Positions 1 through 6,190 of a stretch of DNA of 58,626 bases are shown one piece after another. The translations under genes were made by a program, and so were the position numbers. Every line of letters starts with the position of its first letter. Position 1 is the first letter of the stretch. This stretch comes from Bdellovibrionales bacterium. GTDB taxonomy: Bacteria > Bdellovibrionota > Bdellovibrionia > Bdellovibrionales > UBA1609. The DNA is taken from assembly GCA_028819545.1 (NCBI GenBank), contig JAPPLG010000014.1, positions 1-58,626 of the forward strand, given 5' to 3'. Below the pieces are notes generated by a model that was not told the origin of the DNA, ran no database searches, and saw only the letters and a program-made list of their open reading frames with translations.

Positions 1-71
1 ATTAAAACAGCCACTGACACGGGTAACTGTCAGATCATATACTAGCTACTACACTTTATTAATATTTTAAG

Positions 72-136
72 AAGTACTATAACCTTAGTAAAACAGCTTT
101 CTATGTCAGAAATAAAAAGGTGATCTTATAGTACTT
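72..136. repeat. 11-bp perfect inverted repeat downstream of the methyltransferase gene
   Basis: AAGTACTATAA at 72-82 is matched by TTATAGTACTT at 126-136, separated by 43 bases. It lies just past the 3' end of the minus-strand methyltransferase. There is no run of T after it, so it is not a typical intrinsic terminator. It could be a protein-binding site or an element-related repeat. The rest of 1-146 shows no gene; a weak 6-bp hairpin (CTGACA 14-19 / TGTCAG 28-33) is also present. Confidence 0.4.
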
Positions 137-146
137 TAGAAATTCA

Positions 147-1001
147 TTAATGTAAGTTTTTTGGGAAAATTATTATTTCTTTTCCTATTTTTGAATAATG
201 AGCATTATGTTGTATTACAAAATTCTTTATCTGCATATTTTTATAAAGGTTTTTAATATAAGGTACGTCATTATAAGTCATCACCCATTTTTTAAGAGAA
301 GATTTGGTTAAAAAATTTGAAAGTTCTTCGTGATTATTATTTTTATAATTATTTAAATATAAGGATTGTCCTTTTTGGAAATATGGAGGGTCAATGAATA
401 TAAAATATTGATTTGATTTTTTGCGGTTTTCTAATTTTTTTAATAATTCTATTCCGTCTAAATTATAAATTTCTATTTTATTACGGCATTTCTTTATTCT
501 TTCTAGTCGTTCGATAATAGTTTGCTTGGTAAATCGTTCGTTCAGTTTCCACTTACCGTTTTGCTCCATACCTCCAATTGGTCCTCCGTTCATAATGCCT
601 GAACGGTTTGTTCTATTTAAAAATAACGTAGCAAATGCAAGTTTACGCTCACTTTTTGATGTTTTATAAATTATTTTTTGTTTTTTCCATTCTGAAATAG
701 AAACGTTTGTTCGTTTTATTTTTCTAATTAAATAATCTGTATCTAAGATAGCAATTTTCCAAAATGTGTAGATTGCATTATCTAAATCGTTGATAATAAT
801 TTTGTTTACTGCTCCTGAAAAAAGTAATTTAAAAGATGCTCCAGCACCTCCAGCATACGGTTCTACTAAAGTTATTGTTTCATTAGGTGTAAAATTTTTT
901 TTTATTGTTTTATTAAGTGTTGAAGCAAGACGAGTTTTTCCTCCCGGGTATCTAAGAGGACTAAAAAAGATGTTGTCATTTTCTATTTGTTTTAATTCCA
1001 T
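147..1001 (-). CDS. D12-class DNA N6-adenine methyltransferase
   Basis: This 284-residue protein is predicted to transfer a methyl group from S-adenosylmethionine to N6 of adenine in a short DNA target. The N-terminus has the D12/Dam-family substrate-pocket motif RYPGGKTRLA (about 17-26). The SAM-binding motif EPYAGGAGAS (about 47-56) follows, and the catalytic DPPY lies near residue 205 in FIDPPYFQKG. Length is normal for the Dam/DpnM-type family. Its start codon overlaps the end of the upstream ParB-domain gene by 10 bases, so the two are translated from one mRNA. No restriction endonuclease is visible beside it. The neighbourhood is a mobile element, so it is more likely an orphan or element-encoded methylase than the housekeeping Dam. 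The recognition sequence cannot be told from the protein. Confidence 0.9.
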   Translation of the reverse strand: MELKQIENDNIFFSPLRYPGGKTRLASTLNKTIKKNFTPNETITLVEPYAGGAGASFKLLFSGAVNKIIINDLDNAIYTFWKIAILDTDYLIRKIKRTNVSISEWKKQKIIYKTSKSERKLAFATLFLNRTNRSGIMNGGPIGGMEQNGKWKLNERFTKQTIIERLERIKKCRNKIEIYNLDGIELLKKLENRKKSNQYFIFIDPPYFQKGQSLYLNNYKNNNHEELSNFLTKSSLKKWVMTYNDVPYIKNLYKNMQIKNFVIQHNAHYSKIGKEIIIFPKNLH

Positions 1002-2266
1002 AATTTCTCAATAAATTTTTGAAAATTACTCCAAGATACCTTTAAATCATTGGCAGAGGGAATATGATTTAAATTATGAGTATAATTATTAAATGTATCT
1101 GTAGACCAGATACTATGTCTATTATCTTTTGATGTGGCTGTATTGATAGGTTTTAATTCATCCGTTGTCAATAGACTCCTCTCTTTCATATACTGGCTGA
1201 TACCTTTTATTTTTTGATAGAGAGCTGGGTTGCTATTATTTATATTTATACGTTTCTTCTTAATATAGTAATTTACACTATGTTCTAAGAATACACGAAA
1301 TAAGACTGCAACTGCATTTCTAAACCGCTCAACTTCTAATTCTTTTAATTCTGTATAAATCAGACTAATTTTATCTTGAGAAATATTAAGGTTAAAATGT
1401 TCTGGAATTAATGGTTTTCTCTCAAGTAGTGTTTGTTTACGAATTATTCTTCCATTTCTTCTAGTACGGACTACTTTTGTAGAAGACTGTTCTTCGCGTA
1501 GAAGTTCTTTTATTAATTTTTTTCTTTTGGATGCTGTGTAAATTTTTTCGACATTAAACCCTGGTGATTTTATTTTCTCTACAATCTTTTTGAGATTTTT
1601 TATAACGTCTTTTTTACTTTTAATTAACGATAACGACTGACCTTGAATTTCTATACCTATACTTTCTTTTACACTATTAGTGCTTATAATGCGTTCTATG
1701 TTTGTTGTCTGTCTTGGAGGAATCTCAATAGTATTTTGTCTCATAAATTCCAAGACTGGAGTATGTTTTCTTTGTGAGCCAGAAGTTTGAGATTTGAAGC
1801 GAGTCGTTTGTTCAGCATCCCATGGAACTTGTCCGACACCTTTATTTTCTCCCGTGTGTTCCAATTCAATCCAGCGGTTTGCAACTTTCTTATTTGTGAA
1901 AACTATACATTCTAATGTTTTTGGTAAGTTATTTTGAGATTCTCTTTTTATTTTTTGAAAAAATTTACGAAGATTGTTGTTATCCAGGCTTATCATGTTG
2001 GGGTTCATAATTAATTTTATTGCGGTAAGTCTTCTATTCCCTTCAAGTGCAGTATACTTGCCATTGTTTTCCTTTAAAACAAGCAATAACCTCCCTGGAT
2101 TTAGACCATGAACAACTATGTCTTTAGCTAAATTTTTTATTTTTCCTCCCATTTTCCTTAACATGATGCTGATAGCTTCTTCTTGATTATTTACAGAATT
2201 AAAACGGGGATTTTCTGGGTTAACCAAAAGATTTTCTATTTTGATGAATTGTTTTTTTGAATTCAT
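992..2266 (-). CDS. ParB/Srx-fold N-terminal domain protein with HEPN-like C-terminus
   Basis: The first 90 residues match the ParB N-terminal (ParB/sulfiredoxin) fold: the NPR signature near 19-21 and the nucleotide-binding loop EGNRRLTAIKL at 75-85. The 424 residues lack an obvious ParB HTH domain, so this is not the chromosome-partitioning ParB. The last 130 residues (around FRNAVAVLFRVFLEHSVN and NNYTHN) resemble all-helical HEPN-like C-terminal domains that occur in many conflict-system proteins; that assignment is inference. It is cotranscribed with the adenine methylase, overlapping it by 10 bases. ParB-fold proteins paired with DNA methylases are common on phages and islands, where they may act as nucleases, modification cofactors or defence effectors. 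Confidence 0.65.
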   Translation of the reverse strand: MNSKKQFIKIENLLVNPENPRFNSVNNQEEAISIMLRKMGGKIKNLAKDIVVHGLNPGRLLLVLKENNGKYTALEGNRRLTAIKLIMNPNMISLDNNNLRKFFQKIKRESQNNLPKTLECIVFTNKKVANRWIELEHTGENKGVGQVPWDAEQTTRFKSQTSGSQRKHTPVLEFMRQNTIEIPPRQTTNIERIISTNSVKESIGIEIQGQSLSLIKSKKDVIKNLKKIVEKIKSPGFNVEKIYTASKRKKLIKELLREEQSSTKVVRTRRNGRIIRKQTLLERKPLIPEHFNLNISQDKISLIYTELKELEVERFRNAVAVLFRVFLEHSVNYYIKKKRININNSNPALYQKIKGISQYMKERSLLTTDELKPINTATSKDNRHSIWSTDTFNNYTHNLNHIPSANDLKVSWSNFQKFIEKLWN

Positions 2267-2401
2267 AATGGAGTATGTATCGGTTTACGTAAGATGAAAA
2301 TTTAATAAAATGTCATTTTTTTTGGATTATATAAGTATCATTACTCTCATATTGGAATTAGTGTACATTTTCTGTTTATAAACATAATATTTTTTTATCC
2401 G

Positions 2402-2523
2402 TTTTTCAAAAAAGTTTTTCATGTGTGAAAAATATCGGTAATTATTACATACCAAAACCACATTTTTAAGCCTCTATTTCATACGTGAAAAATTTGAAAA
2501 ATATTTTTCACCAATGGTGAAAA
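2402..2523. promoter_or_regulatory. Cluster of TGAAAAA/TTTTTCA half-sites between divergent genes
   Basis: The spacer between the ParB gene (minus) and the winged-helix gene (plus) holds eight copies of one heptamer or close relatives: TTTTTCA at 2402-2408 and 2415-2421, TGAAAAA at 2426-2432, TTTCA at 2477-2481, TGAAAAA at 2486-2492 and 2495-2501, TTTTTCA at 2504-2510, and TGAAAA at 2518-2523. They form palindromes: 2415-2432 (spacer 4), 2477-2490 (spacer 4), 2495-2510 (perfect, TGAAAAATATTTTTCA), and 2505-2523 (TTTTCACC/GGTGAAAA). This looks like an operator or iteron-like array for a dimeric DNA-binding protein. Confidence 0.6.
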
Positions 2524-2614
2524 GCCTGAACCTCACCCCCTTTTATTTTCTTATTTTTTCTGAAATGATCACAATCCGTAAAAAATAAAGAACGGACTGA
2601 TCAAAAGGAAACGT

Positions 2615-3328
2615 ATGAGATTAACCAAAAGAGACAATCTAATTATTGATGAACTAAAGAAACAGGATTTTTGTTTCTACAAGGATATTTCAAAAAAGTT
2701 CTTCTCTTCAGATGTCTCTGCTTCCAAAAGACTTAAAAAACTAAAAGATCGTGGTTGGATTATTGTCGAGCCTCTTGGTTCCATGAGTTTCACAAAGATT
2801 ATGGATAAATCATCTACACCCTTTATTGGTCACAACAGAAAAATCATTCGTTTAAGAAATAAATTTAAAATCATGAAAAGAAAAACCAGTTTGTGGAAGA
2901 TCAAACATCAACTGCTTTTATTTTCTCTTAAAGAAAGATTAGAAAAGTTTTTACATACAAGTGCTGTTTTTGAAAATGACATTAGAGATTTAAGAGAAGC
3001 TCTATTTAATGGAAAAGATGATCCACTTCCTGATTTTTATTTAAAAGGCTTAGGTTATACATTGGCCATTGAGCTGGAGCTTCATTTGAAGAGCAGAGAT
3101 CGATATTTTCTTAAAATGGCTAAATACAGAAGGTCTTGTTTTACCCATGTCCTTTACTTTGTCACTAATGCCAGAAAGATAGACTCGCTTATGTCTGCTT
3201 TTAAATACAGAAATTATATGGGTATTGCCCACTATAGTGATATTGAATCAGTGTTTTGTCATAGGTACGGAAAACTGTCTCTTCTTGAGTGGCTAGAAAA
3301 AGATTTGAAAAAGAATGTTTGTTTTTAA
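2615..3328 (+). CDS. Replication-relaxation-like winged-helix protein
   Basis: This 237-residue protein has an N-terminal winged helix (about 1-60: TKRDNLIIDELKKQ...SASKRLKKLKDRGWI). A C-terminal half follows with PDFYLKG (about 140-146), the strand-rich ALELELHLKS-like segment (about 152-161) and a regularly spaced basic helix (KMAKYRRS). That order (wHTH, then PD...ExE...K) is typical of the Replic_Relax family, found on plasmids and mobilizable elements and resembling a PD-(D/E)xK fold. A role in replication, relaxation or mobilization of the element is inferred from family and context. The ATG at 2615 has AAGGAAA five bases upstream. The half-site array at 2402-2523 lies just upstream, so it may be this protein's own operator. 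Confidence 0.6.
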   Translation: MRLTKRDNLIIDELKKQDFCFYKDISKKFFSSDVSASKRLKKLKDRGWIIVEPLGSMSFTKIMDKSSTPFIGHNRKIIRLRNKFKIMKRKTSLWKIKHQLLLFSLKERLEKFLHTSAVFENDIRDLREALFNGKDDPLPDFYLKGLGYTLAIELELHLKSRDRYFLKMAKYRRSCFTHVLYFVTNARKIDSLMSAFKYRNYMGIAHYSDIESVFCHRYGKLSLLEWLEKDLKKNVCF

Positions 3329-3357
3329 GAAGAAAACTTTTTTATAAGGGGAAATAA

Positions 3358-3516
3358 ATGGTGTGGAAAAGAGTACAAAGTCAGGTGCAAAGTAGGATTT
3401 TTCTAATGCGTTCTAATCTATTGAAAACATGGATGTTTTACACACACCGAGACGTGACCACCCCTCCTCATCTTAACTCGTGGTGGTGGTCACGTCTCGG
3501 TGTGGTGAGTGTGTGA
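3358..3516 (+). CDS. Possible 52-residue ORF spanning a hairpin
   Basis: An ATG at 3358 follows AAGGGG by seven bases and opens a 52-codon frame to TGA at 3516. The product is basic and tryptophan-rich near its end, with no domain I recognise. The second half is simply the translation of the 20-bp inverted repeat and the T/G-rich loop, which makes coding function doubtful. It begins 29 bases after the winged-helix gene, so it could be translated from the same mRNA. Low confidence. Confidence 0.22.
   Translation: MVWKRVQSQVQSRIFLMRSNLLKTWMFYTHRDVTTPPHLNSWWWSRLGVVSV
3443..3504. repeat. 20-bp perfect inverted repeat (possible origin, oriT or recombination site)
   Basis: CACACCGAGACGTGACCACC at 3443-3462 is followed, after a 22-base loop, by its exact reverse complement at 3485-3504. 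The stem is GC-rich within an AT-rich island. There is no following T run, so it is not a standard terminator. It lies between the replication-relaxation-like gene and the integrase module, where an element's oriT, replication origin or recombinase accessory site would be expected. Which of these it is cannot be decided from sequence alone. Confidence 0.6.
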
Positions 3517-3733
3517 TGTGAGTAGGGTAGTGGAGAGGGGATGTGGTGGAAGGTAGGTTCGGAAAGGACTGGAAGGGGATTCTACGGGAGTATGAGGGGC
3601 AATAAAGGGTAGGATTTTGAATAGGGTTGAAAGTTTTTGATAAAGATACGTCTTACAGTTTTTTATTTCAAAAAAGGATAAATTATTACTTAGTGGAACG
3701 TTTTGTAAATGGATAAGAGGATAGAAATTGTAG
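3517..3733. other. Gene-free, strand-asymmetric spacer
   Basis: The spacer from 3329 to 3733 holds the small ORF and the inverted repeat described separately. From about 3505 to 3625 the plus strand is strongly purine- and G-rich, with many GG/GGG runs and almost no C. The remainder (3626-3733) is ordinary AT-rich DNA. I see no convincing gene on either strand. The minus-strand open frame over 3490-3900 has no family resemblance and exists because of this composition. Confidence 0.5.
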
Positions 3734-4021
3734 ATGAATACAAATAGAAAACAATTTGATTGTAACACTGCTCTAAAATTGTCTAATTTAACAAGTTCAA
3801 TTAGAATTAAAAGAGTCGGAAAAGAATTTTCCGGCTGGTCTGCTTTAGACCTGCTCTTTGACAATTTGATATCAGTAGCAAAACTAGCGGTTATTTTCAA
3901 ATTATCTCCTACTATTCATCACTGGATATTTGTATTTTTTAGATCTTGTTTGATTGAAGATATATTTTTTAGGAGTTTGCAAAAGTGGTTCATCCAAAAG
4001 GAGGAATCACTATGGGAATAA
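3734..4021 (+). CDS. Excisionase/MerR-like HTH ORF, possibly degenerate
   Basis: The 95-residue frame contains NLISVAKLAVIFKLSPTIHHWI (split: NLISVAKLAVIFKL at about 45-58, SPTIHHWI at 59-66). This matches the helix-turn-helix of small MerR-type excisionases ('LLSVKELA...LSPSTI..WI'), with IFFRSLQKWFIQKEES after it in place of the usual 'VLFR..DIEKWI'. One residue appears to be missing in the turn and the wing is not well kept, so the gene may be decaying. There is no clear ribosome site at 3734. The stop overlaps the integrase start by 10 bases, which fits a translationally coupled xis-int pair. Function is inferred from motif and position. Confidence 0.45.
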   Translation: MNTNRKQFDCNTALKLSNLTSSIRIKRVGKEFSGWSALDLLFDNLISVAKLAVIFKLSPTIHHWIFVFFRSCLIEDIFFRSLQKWFIQKEESLWE

Positions 4022-5157
4022 TTAAAAGAAAATACCGTATGAAGAAAAAACAAAAAGAAGTTATTTATTATCGTGCTGAAGTTTATGTAAAAGGTGTGCG
4101 TATTTCAGCGAAAACCTTTTCTACAAAAAGAGAAGCTGTTTTCTGGCATGAAAAAGAAAAACATAAACTTTCAACCAGTCCTGGGAGCTTAAATGATGAA
4201 ATGAGATTTAAAGACTGTGCAGAAAAGTTTTGGCAGGATTTACAGGGAAGAGTGTTGCAGTCCACTGTTCAAACCTATGAGTTTCCTTTGAAACATTATC
4301 TTTGCTCAGGCCCTTTAGCCAATGTAAAGATGTGTGAAATAAAGGGGATTAAAGTAGTGGAGTGGGTTCAGTGGTTAAAAAAACATCCAACAGCAAAGAA
4401 TCCAAGAAGAAAAAGTTTTGAAAAAGAGATGGAGCTTTTAAGCACAATTTTGAATTGGTATAAAAACTTTTTAAACGAGGATTTTAACGTTCCTGTGACT
4501 AAAAAGCACAAACAGATGTGTTTCTTTAAACCAAATGCTCCAAGAAGGCCGGATTATTTTATCAAACCTGAAGATGCAAGAAATTGGATCGAATGGTTAA
4601 GAAAAAATAAAGACAATCCTGTTTATTGGAGGCTTGCAAGCTTTATGCTCCTTACAGGGGCAAGGGTAAGCGAGGCTTGTGGTTTGAAATGGGAATCTTT
4701 GGATTTAGATAAAGGTATGGCAAGGATTGTTCGACGTGTACGCTGGGATCATAGAACTAAACTTCCTTTTCTGGAAGATATGACAAAGACTGTTCAATCC
4801 GCACGAATGCTCATATTGCCAAAAAAAGTTCAGGAAGATCTTAAGTGGATGAAAAAATCAGCTGTAAATGATTTAATCTTTACAGATAAAAAAGGAGAGC
4901 TGTTAAAATACAATGTTATTCAGTCAACTTTTAATCAGGGATTTAAAGCATTGAAGCTTCCTTGGCGTTCCACCCATATATGCCGGCATACTTACGCTAC
5001 AATGGCTCTTATGGGGACAAATAACCTCTCTGCTGTTCAGGCAAGCCTTGGACATACACAGCAGAGGATGACTCAAAGATATGCGAAGGCTGTCGCTCTT
5101 TTGAGTTCAGATATAGGAGAAAAAACTTCTGCTATATTGTTTGATACAGCCGAGTAA
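4012..5157 (+). CDS. Tyrosine recombinase (phage/island integrase)
   Basis: This 381-residue site-specific recombinase carries an N-terminal AP2-like arm-binding region (about 1-55, RMKKKQKEV...FSTKREAV), a helical core-binding domain (about 60-165) and a catalytic domain. The active-site residues are R218 in TGARVSEACGL, H322 and R325 in HICRHT, H348 in LGHTQQRM and the nucleophile Y357. I take ATG 4012 rather than the longer frame from 3985 because AAGGAGG lies just upstream at normal spacing. It reads toward the tRNA-Val gene, whose 3' end begins 278 bases beyond the stop. That is the usual arrangement for an island inserted at a tRNA 3' end. The set of catalytic residues is complete, so it should be active. 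Confidence 0.92.
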   Translation: MGIIKRKYRMKKKQKEVIYYRAEVYVKGVRISAKTFSTKREAVFWHEKEKHKLSTSPGSLNDEMRFKDCAEKFWQDLQGRVLQSTVQTYEFPLKHYLCSGPLANVKMCEIKGIKVVEWVQWLKKHPTAKNPRRKSFEKEMELLSTILNWYKNFLNEDFNVPVTKKHKQMCFFKPNAPRRPDYFIKPEDARNWIEWLRKNKDNPVYWRLASFMLLTGARVSEACGLKWESLDLDKGMARIVRRVRWDHRTKLPFLEDMTKTVQSARMLILPKKVQEDLKWMKKSAVNDLIFTDKKGELLKYNVIQSTFNQGFKALKLPWRSTHICRHTYATMALMGTNNLSAVQASLGHTQQRMTQRYAKAVALLSSDIGEKTSAILFDTAE

Positions 5158-5173
5158 GAAGACTTATTTTTGA

Positions 5174-5244
5174 CAGATGGATTCCTGCCTCCGCGGGAGC
5201 GAAGTAATCGAGATGCCAATCGAAAATTACTGAGCAGAAAGGTT
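5174..5244. repeat. REP half followed by a diverged hairpin module
   Basis: A REP-type fragment (GGATTCCTGCCTCCGCGGGA, from 5179) runs into a diverged copy of the approximately 47-bp hairpin module seen at 23879, 27656, 33748 and 44319. Here the stem reads AGTAAT...ATTACT instead of AGCAGT...ACTGCT, so both arms changed together and base pairing is kept. Confidence 0.6.
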
Positions 5245-5280
5245 GAGGTACCAACCAATACCACTGAACAAAAGAGTTCT

Positions 5281-5377
5281 GGATTCTGAATCAAGTTCAG
5301 AATGACAGATACAAAATCACGCAAAAATCACGCAAATTTTTATAATGTATGGATTCTGAATCAAGTTCAGAATGACA
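5281..5377. repeat. Two 27-bp direct copies of a REP-type palindrome
   Basis: Identical 27-base copies begin with GGATTCTGAATCAAGTTCAG at 5281-5307 and 5351-5377, 70 bases apart. Each contains the stem TTCTGAA/TTCAGAA. Between them is a short tandem AAATCACGCAA repeat (about 5314-5336). They belong to the same REP family as the copies scattered through the chromosome. They lie between the integrase and the tRNA, so they may also mark the element's boundary region. Confidence 0.7.
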
Positions 5378-5434
5378 AATGTGTAGGGATGATAAGGACA
5401 TAGAATATATTTTGAGGAACGACTTTAAGGAAAG

Positions 5435-5510
5435 TGGTAGGAGGTGCCGGGCTCGAACCGACGACATCCACCTTGTAAGGGTGGCGCTCTACCAACTGAG
5501 CTAACCTCCT
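5435..5510 (-). tRNA. tRNA-Val (anticodon TAC)
   Basis: Read on the minus strand, the 76 bases fold as a complete cloverleaf. The acceptor AGGAGGT pairs with ACCTCCT, the D-arm is GCTC-AGTTGGTA-GAGC, and the anticodon stem is CCACC/GGTGG with loop CTTACAA. The T-arm has TTCGAGC, the discriminator is A and the CCA end is encoded. The anticodon UAC reads valine GUA/GUN codons. Its 3' end faces the integrase, so the tRNA is the probable attachment site of the element to its left. It is intact, as expected when an element restores the tRNA end on insertion. Confidence 0.95.
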
Positions 5511-5611
5511 GTATACAAATACCAATAGGAAAGTTTTAGCACTTAGAAAATCTGAATGCAATGAAAACTGCTGTGAGATCTTTCTTGAAAAAATATTAAT
5601 CTTTTTTCGAA

Positions 5612-6190
5612 TCAGAAAGGAACAACTATCTCTCTAACCTGCATTTGATGAGCACAGTCCACCACAGAGTCACAAGGCCAGGGAAAAGGTGCGTAAGGGG
5701 TGTCCATAAGCTCAACCCTATTTTTGTATATGTGAGCGCAATCTGCTACAGAAGAGTCACAGGGCCAGGGGAAAGGTGCATAAGGAGTATCCGAATTTTC
5801 AATTCTTATTTGGGTGACTTCACTGATACCTTCATAATAGGCGTAAGCACAGTCTGCTAAAGAGTCACAAGGCCAGGGAAAAGGTGCGTAAGGAGTGTCT
5901 GCATTTTCAATTCTGCTTGGGATTACTGTGTGTGCATTTTCATGGTATGTATAGGCACAGTCTTCTGCAGAATCACAATCTTCAAAAGATAATGTTGGTG
6001 TATTAACTTTTCTATTTTTTTGATATTGATAAACCTCTTCAGCAGGTATCACCTGCCCAAAAGTGTCCATAGTATAATCCTGCTGTTCAGGTGCAGGCTG
6101 TACCCGAATAACCATATCTTCAACAAATTCGGCTGAAGAAACTAAAGGAAGAATAAAAAGAATTCCAGTAAAAATTCTGAACAAGATCAT
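5612..6190 (-). CDS. Exported cysteine-repeat protein (candidate pre-pro-peptide)
   Basis: This 192-residue protein of no known family begins with a signal peptide (1-20, ...LPLVSSA). The rest is built from four units. Three carry the identical core DTPYAPFPWPCDS at residues 98-110, 134-146 and 163-175, each followed by (A/V)DCA(Y/H). A fourth, degenerate unit lies at 61-84 (FEDCDSAEDCAYTY). Each unit has two cysteines five or six residues apart (72/78, 108/114, 144/151, 173/179), which suggests a small disulfide loop. Units are joined by short segments starting R-I/V-E. The ATG overlaps the TGA of the upstream regulator, with GGAGG seven bases before it, so synthesis is coupled and probably efficient. 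Possible roles are a multi-copy signal precursor, a structural or adhesive envelope peptide, or a modified peptide substrate. Confidence 0.75.
   Translation of the reverse strand: MILFRIFTGILFILPLVSSAEFVEDMVIRVQPAPEQQDYTMDTFGQVIPAEEVYQYQKNRKVNTPTLSFEDCDSAEDCAYTYHENAHTVIPSRIENADTPYAPFPWPCDSLADCAYAYYEGISEVTQIRIENSDTPYAPFPWPCDSSVADCAHIYKNRVELMDTPYAPFPWPCDSVVDCAHQMQVREIVVPF

Noticed and set aside
72-136. Intrinsic terminator after the methylase
   Set aside because: The stem is AT-rich with a 43-base loop and no following T tract.
3490-3900. 136-codon minus-strand frame
   Set aside because: It exists because the plus strand is C-poor and G-rich; the translation is low in complexity toward its end and overlaps the HTH frame and the inverted repeat.
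5281-5377. Two direct repeats as a minimal CRISPR or attachment-site pair
   Set aside because: The repeats belong to the dispersed REP family found throughout the window and no cas gene or spacer series is present; the spacing is one interval only.
5367-5561. 64-codon minus-strand frame
   Set aside because: It is the translation of the tRNA-Val gene and flanks (the typical spurious tRNA ORF).
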